Shown one piece after another: positions 51,370 through 60,191 of a DNA stretch of 64,000 nucleotides; the first letter of the stretch is position 1, and every line of letters starts with the position of its first letter. The position numbers were made by a program, and so were the translations under genes. This stretch comes from Hymenobacter psoromatis (GTDB lineage Bacteria; Bacteroidota; Bacteroidia; Cytophagales; Hymenobacteraceae), in NCBI GenBank assembly GCA_001596155.1, contig CP014771.1, positions 2,108,001-2,172,000 of the forward strand. Reading direction: 5' to 3'. The notes below the pieces were generated by a model. The model did not search any database. It saw only the letters and a list, made by a program, of their open reading frames with translations, and was not told the origin of the DNA.

Positions 51370-53697
51370 CTACTCGCGCGCCCTGGCGGCAAACGTGTAG
51401 CCGACTCCCAGCGTGACGGTGCGGGGCGCGGCGGCCGTGTAGGTAGAACCGTATTGGTTGGCTGTTACCAGCGTGGCGTACAGCGCGTTACTTAGGTTGA
51501 TAACATTGGCCCACACTTCCAGGCCGCGCCCGGCGTGGGGCAGGCGGTAGCCCAGGCGCAGGTTCAGCAGGTTGTAGCCGGCGTAGGTTTTGGTGTTGGC
51601 CGTGTTGGTGAAGTAGGAGCTAATGCGCTGATACTCCAGCCCAATCCGCGCGCCCGGCGCGAAGCGCGGCTTGTAGTACACTTCCGCGTTGGCAATCCAG
51701 CTGGGCGCGTTCACCATACGATTGCCCGAGTAGTCGCGGTTCTTACCCTGCACTACCTCGCTGTATTCCAGGTAAGTATGGCGGGCGTTGGTGCCGCTGA
51801 GGCGGAAATTCACCTCTGAAACGGGCGCGTAGGTCAGCGTGTATTCAACCCCCTGGTGCCGGGTCGCGCCCACGTTCTGGCTCTGGGTCGAGTTGTCGGG
51901 CTGCAACAGGCTCACGATTTCGTTGCGGCCCTCCAGCTGGTACACGCTCAAATCCACGTACACCTTGCGCTCAAACAGCGCCACCCAGCCGCCGGCCTCG
52001 TAGTTCTTGAAATTGGCTTCCTTCAGCTCAATTGTCTGGCGTGAGCTGTACAAGCTGCTGGTTTCGGGCGGCTGAAAACCAGTGCTGAAGTTGGCGTACA
52101 CGCCCCGGTTCGCGCCCAGCGCGTAGGTCAGCCCCAGCTTGGGCGCTACGATGTTGTACACGTTGTTCTGGGCCGCCTTTTTGGTGGTTTGCGCGCCGCT
52201 CAGATAGTTCACAAAATTGTACTGAACCCGGTCGTAGCGCAGGCCGCCCACGATGCGCAACGCCTCAGTGGCCTGCACCTCGTACTGGGCATAGGCCGCC
52301 GCGTTGTAGAGGTCGGTTTTATAGTTGTCAATGTAGCGGCCGGTGTCGGTGTAGCCGGAATAGAAGTTATTGGCCACGTCCTTCTGAATGGTCAGGTAGC
52401 GGGCGTAGTAGGTGCTCGGACTATAGTCAAAATATCCCCCCACGATGAGCCGCGAGTTCAGAAAGCCCAGGTCGGCGCGGTGCTGCACCAACGCCCCGTA
52501 GCTATGAAACGATTGATTATTTACCTGTCCGTTAGAGCTTTGATAAGCTCCGTTTACGCGCACGTCGGAAATATAATAGCTAGGCAGCTGCCCGGTGGAG
52601 TTGTAGCGGGTGTAGGCCGTGAGGGCCGTTTGCTGGCTCGGGCTCCAGTCGTGCTCCAGGCGCAGGCTGGCACGCACGGCCGTCACCACGCGGTTGGTGA
52701 AGCGGTTGTTGCTGGCGTAGCTGCGGCTGTAGAAGTGGGCGCTGTCGAGGGTGCCCGGCGTTTGGGTATTGAGGTAGTTATACGTGCCCATCCCAATAAG
52801 CCGCGTTTTAGCACTAAACGAATAGTCGCCCCGCAGCGTCCACGACTCTTTGTCGAAGTCGGTGTAGTCCTGCCAGCCGTTGCGCTGCTGGGCCGCGTAG
52901 CCGCCCGCGTACAGCCCGAGCCGGCCCACCGTGCCGCTGGCGCTGGCATCCACGCGCCGGTAGCCGTAGTTGTCGCCCTGCACCGACACCCCGGCCGTGG
53001 GCAGGGGGGTAGGGCGCTGCGTCAAAAAGTTGATGGCCCCGCCAATGGCGTTGGAGCCGTAGAGCGACGAGGCCGGCCCTTTCACCACCTCAATGCTGCG
53101 CACGCCGGCTTGGTTTATCTCATACAGCGCGTTGTGGTTGAAGATGCCGATGGGCCGGATGGGCAGGCCATCTTCCAGATACAAATACACCGCGTTGGTG
53201 CTAATGGGCTGGCGGATAGCCATCATGTGCTGCTCATTGCCCAGGTTCACCATGTACACGCCGGCCACCTTGTTCAGCAGCTGGTAGGGCGCGGTGGCCT
53301 TGGAATCGGCAATGAGCTGCGGCGAGACCTGGCTGATGGCCACCGGCTCCTGGGTGCGGCGCTCCTGCTCGCGGCTCGCCGACACCACTACCCCCTGCAA
53401 ATTGACCGGGGCCGCTTCGAGGCGCACCGTGAGCGGCTGGCCGCCGGCCGGCACCCGCACGTCCTGCGTGTTGTAGCCAATAAAGGAGATGACCACCTCG
53501 CGACCTCCGGCCAGGGTGAAGCGGCCGCTGGCATCGGTGGTGGTGCCGGCCTGGGTGCCGGGCGCTACCACCGTCACGCCCGGCAGGGGCTGCTGCGACT
53601 GCGCGTCGAGCACGGTGCCGCGCAGCGGAGCCTGCTGCGCGCAGGCCAGGTTCAGGCTGGCAACGGCCAGCCCGGCAGTTATAACTAGTGATTTCAT
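51370..53697 (-). CDS. TonB-dependent receptor
   Basis: 775 aa from ATG 53697 with signal peptide SLVITAGLAVASLNLACAQ. A carboxypeptidase-like regulatory domain (GTVLDAQSQQPLPGVTVVAP, then TTTDASGRFTLAGG) precedes the plug (KATAPYQLLNKVAGVYMVNL, SIEVVKGPASSLYGSNAIGG) and a 22-strand barrel ending VTLGVGYTFAARARE. It imports a scarce ligand, probably a metal complex, with TonB energy. The PepSY protein follows 24 bases after its stop, indicating an operon; the location beside MbnP-type genes suggests copper or another transition metal as cargo, which is inference. Confidence 0.93.
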   Translation of the reverse strand: MKSLVITAGLAVASLNLACAQQAPLRGTVLDAQSQQPLPGVTVVAPGTQAGTTTDASGRFTLAGGREVVISFIGYNTQDVRVPAGGQPLTVRLEAAPVNLQGVVVSASREQERRTQEPVAISQVSPQLIADSKATAPYQLLNKVAGVYMVNLGNEQHMMAIRQPISTNAVYLYLEDGLPIRPIGIFNHNALYEINQAGVRSIEVVKGPASSLYGSNAIGGAINFLTQRPTPLPTAGVSVQGDNYGYRRVDASASGTVGRLGLYAGGYAAQQRNGWQDYTDFDKESWTLRGDYSFSAKTRLIGMGTYNYLNTQTPGTLDSAHFYSRSYASNNRFTNRVVTAVRASLRLEHDWSPSQQTALTAYTRYNSTGQLPSYYISDVRVNGAYQSSNGQVNNQSFHSYGALVQHRADLGFLNSRLIVGGYFDYSPSTYYARYLTIQKDVANNFYSGYTDTGRYIDNYKTDLYNAAAYAQYEVQATEALRIVGGLRYDRVQYNFVNYLSGAQTTKKAAQNNVYNIVAPKLGLTYALGANRGVYANFSTGFQPPETSSLYSSRQTIELKEANFKNYEAGGWVALFERKVYVDLSVYQLEGRNEIVSLLQPDNSTQSQNVGATRHQGVEYTLTYAPVSEVNFRLSGTNARHTYLEYSEVVQGKNRDYSGNRMVNAPSWIANAEVYYKPRFAPGARIGLEYQRISSYFTNTANTKTYAGYNLLNLRLGYRLPHAGRGLEVWANVINLSNALYATLVTANQYGSTYTAAAPRTVTLGVGYTFAARARE

Positions 53698-53755
53698 ATG
53701 GCTTAAATCGTATTTTAGCTTATCAGCCAAGTAGTTACCAAAAATGATAGTGCGC

Positions 53756-54643
53756 TTATCTCTTCACGTACTGCGCGGGGTGACGGCGGAAATTCCCGCG
53801 GCAGTTGGCCGAGCAGAAGTGGTAGGTGATGCCCTGGTAAGCCAGCGTTGGCCCGTCTTTGCTCGGCACGGGCATCTGGCACACGGGGTCGCGGGCCACG
53901 TGGGCGGCCAGGGGAGCCGGCGGCCGAATGCCCGACTTGCCCAGCACCACGCCCTGGCCCGGCTGCCACTTATCGTACTGCATGAGGCGCGTGACCGCCA
54001 CGGCCTCGTCGTGGCCGCGCAGCTCCTCCACCACCCGCAGCGCCCCGTCGATGCCGGCCGATACGCCGGCCGTGGTCAGCAGCCGGCCGTCTTCCACGAA
54101 GCGCTTGTTTTTGAGCACGGTTGCCTGCGGGTCGAAGCGCTGGAGCGAATCCACGACGGACCAGTGGCTGGTGATGCTTTTGTGGTGCGTGAGGCCCGCC
54201 CGGCTCAGAATGAACGCGCCCGTGCACACCGACATGGTGAGCTGCGTGTGCTGGTCAACTTTTTTAATCCAGGCCACCACGGCCGGGTTGCGGTACACGC
54301 CGGCCACCACTTCATCCGGCCCGCCCGGCACCACCAGAATGTCGGGCCGCGGGGCGTTGGCCAGGGTATAGTCGGCGGTCAGATGCACGAGATTTCCCTT
54401 GGTAGCCAGGCTTTTAGCGCCCGTCGAAACCAGATACACCCGCACGTCGCGCGCGTTGCTGAACACCTCGGCCGGCCCCGAAAAATCGAGCAGCTCCATG
54501 CCGGGGTACACCAGGATGGCCACTTTTACCGGTTTGGTCATCGCCATTTTCATCGCCTGGCTGCGGGCGGGTAGGGACCCGGCCATGATGCTCATTCCTG
54601 CTGTCAGCAGCCCTAGCAAGCTGCGCAATGCGTTGTTTCTCAT
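53756..54643 (-). CDS. DJ-1/PfpI-like domain fused to a YHS metal-binding domain, exported
   Basis: 295 aa from ATG 54643 with signal peptide MRNNALRSLLGLLTAGMSIM. The DJ-1/PfpI fold: VAILVYPGMELLDFSGPAEV, DILVVPGGPDEV and the nucleophile elbow TMSVCTGAFILSRAGL (Cys about 140), followed by TAGVSAGIDGALRVVEELRG. The C-terminal 50 residues are a YHS domain (DPVCQMPVPSKDGPTLAYQG, ITYHFCSANCRGNFRRHPAQ), which binds copper or similar ions through Cys/His. The fusion is unusual. It lies between two TonB receptors on the same strand and may sense or store metal in the periplasm. Confidence 0.88.
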   Translation of the reverse strand: MRNNALRSLLGLLTAGMSIMAGSLPARSQAMKMAMTKPVKVAILVYPGMELLDFSGPAEVFSNARDVRVYLVSTGAKSLATKGNLVHLTADYTLANAPRPDILVVPGGPDEVVAGVYRNPAVVAWIKKVDQHTQLTMSVCTGAFILSRAGLTHHKSITSHWSVVDSLQRFDPQATVLKNKRFVEDGRLLTTAGVSAGIDGALRVVEELRGHDEAVAVTRLMQYDKWQPGQGVVLGKSGIRPPAPLAAHVARDPVCQMPVPSKDGPTLAYQGITYHFCSANCRGNFRRHPAQYVKR

Positions 54644-54708
54644 GTTATTAGTTGATTGATAATCAGCTTTATTGGTAATGCTCATCTTCAAAAACTCAAA
54701 ACGGCAGC

Positions 54709-57102
54709 CTAAAACCTGGCCGTGAGCGTGGTGCCCAGCAGGCGCGGCAGGCTCTGCATGTAGGTGGGCGACTGGGGGCTGAGCGAGCCGTAGGTGATGT
54801 ACTTGCGCTCGAACACGTTGCGCACCCAAAAGGCCAGCTCCAGGTGCCGCACGCTCACCCCGGCGCGGGCGTTGAGGAGGCCGTAGGCACCCTGCCCGTC
54901 CTGGTTGTAGTAGTCGAAATAGTAATGGCCCAAGTAGCGCCACTCGCCCCGCACGAACAGGGCCGGCTGCCGCGGGCCCTGGCCCAGCTTATAGGTATAT
55001 TGCGCGGCCAGCATCGAAGTCACCACGGGCGTGTTAATCGGCTGGTTGCCGGCGTAGCTCTGGGTGCGATTCTCCGTGTAATTGTAGAGGGGTAGGGCGG
55101 CGTAACGGGCGTGGTTGTAGGCGACGTTCCAGCTCACTTCCAGCCCTTTAACGAGCACGGCCGCCGCTTCCAGCTCCACGCCGAAGTTGTTCATCTGGCC
55201 CACGTTCAGGATGACGGAGTTCAGCCCGTTGGTGCTGCTGGCTATCTGCTGGTGGCGCTGCTGCAAGTAGAACGCGGCCAGGTTGAAGCGGGCGCGCTGG
55301 TGGGGCAGCGTCGTTTTCAGGCCCAGCTCGTAGTTATCGCTCGTTTCGGGCTGGTAGGGAATCTGCGCCCGCGTGGGGGCGGTCGTGTTCAGGCCCCCGG
55401 CCCGGAAGCCGCGGGCGTAGCTGACGTAGGCCAGCACGTTTTCAGTGGCTTGGTAGCTAAGAATCGCCTTCGGCGACCAGGCCCGGTAGGTTGCGCTGAA
55501 AGTGGTGTCGGCCGCCGTCAGGATGACCGGCCCGCCGCCTTGCTCGTAGGCAGAGCCATTGACCAACTCGCGCCGCTCGTAGTCATAGCGCAGCCCACCG
55601 GTCAAACTCAGCGCCTCGGTCAGCTTATAAGTTGCCTGCCCGAAGCCGGCCAGACCGCGGTTAAGGGCGCTGCCGGTGGTAAGAAAGCCTTGTTCGCTGG
55701 AAGTGGGCGGCGTCTGAAGCGAATCGGGCCGGAGGTAGAAGATGCTGCGAATACCGGGCAGGGTGGCCTGCCGGAAGCCGAACGCCCCCACCGTCCAGCT
55801 CAGCCGCCGCTCGCTGCTGGGGTCCGAGGTCAGGCGCAGCTCCTGAGTAAAGTTGCGCTGGGGCGTGCTACCCGTGCCGCTAATCAGGTCGCGGGCCGTG
55901 AAGTCAAAGTCGTAGCGGTCGGGGTAATCAATGGTGAACCGCTGAAAACCCGTGACCGAAGTCAGCGTCACACCCGGCAGGCGGTAGCTGGCTTTGAGCG
56001 ACGTGTTGAAGTTGCGTCGGCGCTCGGTGTTGGGGTAGTTGCTATATATCTGCCAGGGCTGAGTTGAAATCTGTTGGCGGGTGGGCACCCAGGGGTAGGA
56101 GCCCCGGTCGTCGTTGCGCTCGTTGTAAGCGCTCAGCGCGAAGCTCAGTCGGTCAGTCGCCAGGTAGCGCAGCGTGCCATTGAAAAGCCAGGAATTTTGC
56201 TCGTCGAAGTCGCTGTTGGTCACCAGGTTCTGGAAAATACTGCCCCGGTGCCCGTGCTGCCCGCCCAGGCTCAAAAACAGCTTATCCTTCACCAGCGGCG
56301 CTTGCATGGCCAGCGAATAGCGCTGCTGGCCGTAGTCGCCCACGCTCACTTCGGCGTAGCCACTCGGCGTATTGGTCGGCTGCTTGGTCACGATATTTAC
56401 TACCCCACCCAGCGCGTTGCGGCCGTAGAGGGTGCCCTGTGGCCCGCGCAACACCTCGATGCGCGCCACGTTCAGCAGTTGCGTGGGGGCCGAAAAATAG
56501 TCGAATTGATACACCCCGTCCACGTAAGTAGCCACGGCCTGCTCGTTGCTGAAGCCCATCACGCCCCGGATATTGAGGAAGTTGCCGCCCGTGCTGTTGG
56601 CGTGCTCTATCACGAAGAGGTTCGGGGCCAGGGCCGTCAGGTCCTTAAAATCCCAGACCCGGTACTCGCGCAATTGCTTGGTGCCCAGCGCCGAAATGGC
56701 CAGCGGCGTTTTCTCCAGGGTCGTTTCGTCCTTTTGGGCCGTCACTACCACCTCATCCAGGCCCGCCGTGCTCGGCGTAAGCGTCAGGGTCAGCGGCGCG
56801 GTCTGGCCGGCCGCCACCTCCACCGGTTGGGTGCGCGTGGCATAGCCCACGCTGCTGACCACCACCGTCTGGCGGCCGGCCGGCACGTTGGCAATGGAAA
56901 AGTGGCCGCTCTGGTCGGCCGTCGTCCCGAGTGCGGAGTTAAGCACGGCCACCGTGGCAAAGGGCACGGGCTGGTGGGCGGCGGTCGTGATGGTGCCGCG
57001 CAGGGCACCCGCGCCGGTTTGGGCACCGGCAGCAAAGCTGCTGAGCAGCAGCAAGACGCAGGCAGCCACGAGCCGCCCGGTCAGGGAGAAAAAATTACCC
57101 AC
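54709..57102 (-). CDS. TonB-dependent receptor
   Basis: 797 aa with signal peptide LVAACVLLLLSSFAAGAQ. A carboxypeptidase-like domain (LRGTITTAAHQPVPFATVAV, GHFSIANVPAGRQTVVVSSV) is followed by DEVVVTAQKDETTLEKTPLA, the plug with LNVARIEVLRGPQGTLYGRN and ALGGVVNIVTKQPT, and the barrel (AYVSYARGFRAGGLNTTAPT), ending LLGTTLTARF. The plug sequence is closer to siderophore/TonB receptors of the FecA-like class than the first one. It heads a minus-strand group with the DJ-1/YHS protein, another receptor and the PepSY protein. Confidence 0.93.
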   Translation of the reverse strand: MGNFFSLTGRLVAACVLLLLSSFAAGAQTGAGALRGTITTAAHQPVPFATVAVLNSALGTTADQSGHFSIANVPAGRQTVVVSSVGYATRTQPVEVAAGQTAPLTLTLTPSTAGLDEVVVTAQKDETTLEKTPLAISALGTKQLREYRVWDFKDLTALAPNLFVIEHANSTGGNFLNIRGVMGFSNEQAVATYVDGVYQFDYFSAPTQLLNVARIEVLRGPQGTLYGRNALGGVVNIVTKQPTNTPSGYAEVSVGDYGQQRYSLAMQAPLVKDKLFLSLGGQHGHRGSIFQNLVTNSDFDEQNSWLFNGTLRYLATDRLSFALSAYNERNDDRGSYPWVPTRQQISTQPWQIYSNYPNTERRRNFNTSLKASYRLPGVTLTSVTGFQRFTIDYPDRYDFDFTARDLISGTGSTPQRNFTQELRLTSDPSSERRLSWTVGAFGFRQATLPGIRSIFYLRPDSLQTPPTSSEQGFLTTGSALNRGLAGFGQATYKLTEALSLTGGLRYDYERRELVNGSAYEQGGGPVILTAADTTFSATYRAWSPKAILSYQATENVLAYVSYARGFRAGGLNTTAPTRAQIPYQPETSDNYELGLKTTLPHQRARFNLAAFYLQQRHQQIASSTNGLNSVILNVGQMNNFGVELEAAAVLVKGLEVSWNVAYNHARYAALPLYNYTENRTQSYAGNQPINTPVVTSMLAAQYTYKLGQGPRQPALFVRGEWRYLGHYYFDYYNQDGQGAYGLLNARAGVSVRHLELAFWVRNVFERKYITYGSLSPQSPTYMQSLPRLLGTTLTARF

Positions 57103-57230
57103 GAAAAAATACTAGCTAGCGGGCCCGGCCCTGGGCCGGCCCTGATAAGACCTTACTGGTACGCCGTTATCCGCCGGCCCGCGCGTTGGCGCGGCCGTAG
57201 GCCCGTGGCGTTCCCGGTTTCAGAAGCTAG

Positions 57231-57602
57231 CTAGCCGCGCGGGGGCTGGTCAATGGCTCCGCCCGGCCCGTGGGGCACGGCCGCCGCAGTGGCCGCCGGG
57301 TAGCACGTCGGCACGGCCCAGGCCACAGCCAGCCGCGGCTGCCAGCCGCCGAAGGCAACGGGCAGCATATCGAGCCGCTCCTTGAGCGGGCCGGCCGACT
57401 TGCTCTGGCGCTCCTCCTGCTTTTTGAGCTGCTTGGCGAAGTAGCATTTGCCGTCGCAATGCAGCTGGGGCCGGCTTTTATTCACGCAAAACTGCTGCGT
57501 AATGGCCGCCCGGTTGAGCATGAAATCCGCCACCAGCAGCTCGCGGCTGAAGGTTTGCAGCAGCACGAGGCCGGCGAGCAAGTAGGCGAAAATGGATTTC
57601 AA
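57231..57602 (-). CDS. Small Cys-motif membrane-anchored protein
   Basis: 123 aa. An N-terminal membrane helix or signal (IFAYLLAGLVLLQTFSRELL) is followed by LNRAAITQQFCVNKSRPQLH and CDGKCYFAKQLKKQEERQ. The motif CVNKxRPxLHCxGKCYxxxQL (Cys at intervals of 9 and 3) is shared with the divergent neighbour at 57708 and could bind a metal. The family is known only as hypothetical in Bacteroidetes. The two genes are clear paralogues arranged back to back, sharing a 105-bp promoter region. Confidence 0.8.
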   Translation of the reverse strand: MKSIFAYLLAGLVLLQTFSRELLVADFMLNRAAITQQFCVNKSRPQLHCDGKCYFAKQLKKQEERQSKSAGPLKERLDMLPVAFGGWQPRLAVAWAVPTCYPAATAAAVPHGPGGAIDQPPRG

Positions 57603-57627
57603 GGGCAGAAAATAAACTAACCGGCGA

Positions 57628-57687
57628 CAAAAGTAGTGCCCGCCAACGAATATTCACCCCTTTGCCACCCACCCCCTATTATCTTTG
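57628..57687. promoter_or_regulatory. Divergent promoters: two TAnnTTTG boxes
   Basis: TACTTTTG on the minus strand (57635-57628) faces the 57602 gene; TATCTTTG on the plus strand (57680-57687) faces the 57708 gene. They are 44 bases apart, so one regulator could act on both genes. Confidence 0.5.
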
Positions 57688-57707
57688 GTAGCTATCCTTT
57701 CGCTGCC

Positions 57708-58091
57708 ATGATGCGCCCGCTGGCTTTCTTTCTCACCGCGCTGGTTCTGCTCCAATCGCTTGGACGCGAGCTGCTGGTGCTGAATTTTGCCGTCAACCGG
57801 GCCGCCATTGCCACAAAATATTGCGTGAACAAGACGCGCCCTCGTCTGCACTGCGCTGGCAAATGCTACCTGACCCGGCAGCTGCACCGCGCCGAAAATG
57901 GCCCCGCCAAAGCCCCGGCCGGCCTGCTGGCCAAGGTCAAGTTTGAGGGGGTAGCGCCCGCGCCGTTTCGGCTGGCGCTGCCCGCGTGGGCGGGCTTGGT
58001 GGCAGCCCCGCACTTCGCGCCGGCAGTGGCCCACGCCTACGCGGCAGGACCATCAAGAGGCATTTTTCGGCCGCCGGGGGAACGCGGCTGA
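57708..58091 (+). CDS. Small Cys-motif membrane-anchored protein (paralogue), start of MbnP operon
   Basis: 127 aa from ATG 57708. It begins with a hydrophobic segment (LAFFLTALVLLQSLGRELLV), followed by VNRAAIATKYCVNKTRPRLH and CAGKCYLTRQLHRAENG, the same Cys spacing as its divergent partner. It is followed 135 bases on by mbnP-like and di-heme genes on the same strand. An accessory copper-binding role is therefore likely but not shown. Confidence 0.8.
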   Translation: MMRPLAFFLTALVLLQSLGRELLVLNFAVNRAAIATKYCVNKTRPRLHCAGKCYLTRQLHRAENGPAKAPAGLLAKVKFEGVAPAPFRLALPAWAGLVAAPHFAPAVAHAYAAGPSRGIFRPPGERG

Positions 58092-58226
58092 ACTATTCGA
58101 ACGCGGCGCGTGTGGGGCAAGATGCTCCCCGACGCGCTGGTTATCAAGTAGCTAGCCTTCTGTAAAGCAGGGGGTAGCGCCTGGCAGCAGGCACCCGTTA
58201 GCTTTCACTTATTCAGTCTTTTATCG

Positions 58227-59012
58227 ATGAATACTCGTCGTCTTTTCGCGGTTTCCGCGCTGCTTCTTTCCCTTTCGGCCGGCCTGCTCAATGGCTGCAA
58301 AAAAGACGGCTCCGATAGCAGCCAGCCCACCGTGGGCACCGTTTCGCTGGCCCTGAACAACGTGGCGGGGAGCAAGGCCGTGGCGCTCGACGGCACTACC
58401 TACACCACGGCCAGCGGCGAAACCTTCAGCATCAGCACGTTGGAATATTACATCTCCAACGTGGTTTTCACCAAAGCCGATGGCAGCACCTACGCCGCGC
58501 CGGGCGTGTACCACCTGGTGAACGTGGCCAAGCCCAGCACCACCTCGTTTGCGATTGACAACGTGCCGACGGGCGACTATTCGGGCGTGAAGTTCACGGT
58601 GGGCGTCGATTCGACCAGGACCAAAGCCGACCCGCTCTCGCTGACCGGCGACCTCAACCCGGCCAATAATATGTACTGGGTGTGGAGCACGGGCCACATT
58701 TTTATGAAGCTCGAAGGCAACGTGACTTCGGCCGGCAACAAGGCCCTGGTCTGCCACGTGGGCGGCTATCGCGCGCCATACAGCGCCATCGTCACGGCCG
58801 CGCCGTCGTTTAACGGCACTACCCTGCCCGTGCGCGCCGACCACGCCGCCACGGTTAACCTCACGGCCGACGTGCTCAAGCTGTTTGACGGCACCACGCA
58901 CTTCGCGCTCAGCACGTTCCCAACCACGATGGAGCCCAGCGCCTCGTCGGTGCAGGTAACTCAGAACTACGCGGCCGGCATGTTCACGGTCAAGAGCATC
59001 AACGCCAACTAG
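58227..59012 (+). CDS. MbnP-family copper-binding lipoprotein
   Basis: 261 aa. Lipoprotein signal LLLSLSAGLLNGC (Cys 24), then KKDGSDS. The mature protein is beta-rich and follows MbnP: VSLALNNVAGSKAVALDGTT, FSISTLEYYISNVVFTKADG, VKFTVGVDSTRTKADPLSLT and LNPANNMYWVWSTGHIFMKL. In MbnP a Trp is oxidised to kynurenine by the partner MbnH and then binds copper; Trp 151 or 153 in the MYWVW motif is the likely site here. It lies 12 bases before an MbnH-like di-heme gene. No methanobactin precursor is visible, matching the wider MbnP family outside methanotrophs. Confidence 0.9.
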   Translation: MNTRRLFAVSALLLSLSAGLLNGCKKDGSDSSQPTVGTVSLALNNVAGSKAVALDGTTYTTASGETFSISTLEYYISNVVFTKADGSTYAAPGVYHLVNVAKPSTTSFAIDNVPTGDYSGVKFTVGVDSTRTKADPLSLTGDLNPANNMYWVWSTGHIFMKLEGNVTSAGNKALVCHVGGYRAPYSAIVTAAPSFNGTTLPVRADHAATVNLTADVLKLFDGTTHFALSTFPTTMEPSASSVQVTQNYAAGMFTVKSINAN

Positions 59013-59024
59013 GGGGGTAGGGCC

Positions 59025-60101
59025 ATGCGGGCGCTCGGGCAATTTTCGGCACGGAGCCGGCTACTGGCGCGGGGCGGGCTGGTGGCCGGCTTGGCGCTGG
59101 GCGTGGTGGCGGCCGGGCTGGTATCGGTGGCTACCCCCGCCCCGCCGCCCGGTGCCGGGCAGCCAGCTAATTTTCCGGCGATGGTGTATGAGCTGGCTCG
59201 GAACCAGCCCGACCAGGCCACGTTTGAGCTGGGCCGGCGGCTGTTTTACGACCCCCGGCTGTCGCGCAGCGGCACGGTGGCCTGCGCCTCGTGCCACCAG
59301 CAAAGCCGGGCCTTCACCGATGGCCGGGCCCTGGCCGTGGGGGTAGGCGGCCGCCTCAGCCCGCGCAACGCCCCGGCCCTGCAAAACCTGCGCTGGCGCC
59401 ACGGCTTCATGGCCGACGGCGGCGTGCTGGGCCTGGAGCTGCAAGCCCTGGCCCCGCTCACCAGCAAGGCCGAGATGGACACGCCCCTGGCCGACGCCCT
59501 GGCCCGCCTCAACGCCGACCCCGCGTACCGGCAGCGTTTCGCGGCTATTTATGGGCCGGGCCAGATTGATACGCCGCAGCTGCTGCGGGCGCTGGCGCAG
59601 TTTACGGCAGCGCTTACCTCGGGCCAGTCGCGCTACGATAAGCACGTGCGGCACGAAGCGGGCGGCACCTTCAGCGCGCCGGAGCAGCGCGGCAGTATTC
59701 TATTCGTGGCCAAGTGCGGCGGCTGCCACGCCACCGATTTATTCACCGACGAGAGCTTTCGCAACAACGGCCTCGACCGGACTTTTGCGCGCGATTCGGG
59801 CCGGGCGCACATCACGGCCCGGCCCACCGACCGGGGCCGCTTCAAGGTGCCGAGCCTGCGCAACGTGGCCCGCACCGCGCCCTACATGCACGATGGCCGC
59901 TTTGCTACCCTGCCCGAAGTGCTGGCTCACTATGCCCACGGCGTGCAGCCCTCCCCTACCCTCGACCCGCTGCTGCGCCAGCCCAACGGCCGGCTGGGCA
60001 TCCCCCTTTCCGATGCGCAACAAGCTGATTTACTGACCTTTCTGAATACACTTACGGACCAGGAATTCTTAACGGACCAGCGCCTGGCCCCGCCCCGCTA
60101 G
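59025..60101 (+). CDS. Di-heme peroxidase of the MauG/MbnH type
   Basis: 358 aa. A hydrophobic signal (GGLVAGLALGVVAAGLV) lacks a lipobox. Two c-type heme sites are present: CASCHQQSRAFTDG (87-91) and CGGCHATDLFTDES (231-235), with the conserved LGRRLFYDPRLSRSGTVAC, and a later PSLRNVARTAPYMHDGRF bearing the Tyr/Met/His region. With the preceding MbnP it would form a complete MbnPH unit: MbnH uses peroxide at a bis-Fe(IV)-like state to convert a Trp of MbnP to kynurenine. It needs periplasmic cytochrome c maturation. The 12-base gap to MbnP supports co-transcription. Confidence 0.93.
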   Translation: MRALGQFSARSRLLARGGLVAGLALGVVAAGLVSVATPAPPPGAGQPANFPAMVYELARNQPDQATFELGRRLFYDPRLSRSGTVACASCHQQSRAFTDGRALAVGVGGRLSPRNAPALQNLRWRHGFMADGGVLGLELQALAPLTSKAEMDTPLADALARLNADPAYRQRFAAIYGPGQIDTPQLLRALAQFTAALTSGQSRYDKHVRHEAGGTFSAPEQRGSILFVAKCGGCHATDLFTDESFRNNGLDRTFARDSGRAHITARPTDRGRFKVPSLRNVARTAPYMHDGRFATLPEVLAHYAHGVQPSPTLDPLLRQPNGRLGIPLSDAQQADLLTFLNTLTDQEFLTDQRLAPPR

Positions 60102-60191
60102 CCCCGCCAGCACCAGGCCTCGGAAACCAAGCTGCCCGGTTTCGTCGTTACCGCCGCAACGCTGCTTATTTTCGCTTTTTCAACCTGCCCA

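Noticed and set aside
57603..58226. Methanobactin precursor gene near MbnP
   Set aside because: No short ORF with the leader and Cys core of MbnA was found; the Cys-motif proteins are larger, membrane-anchored and unlike MbnA.
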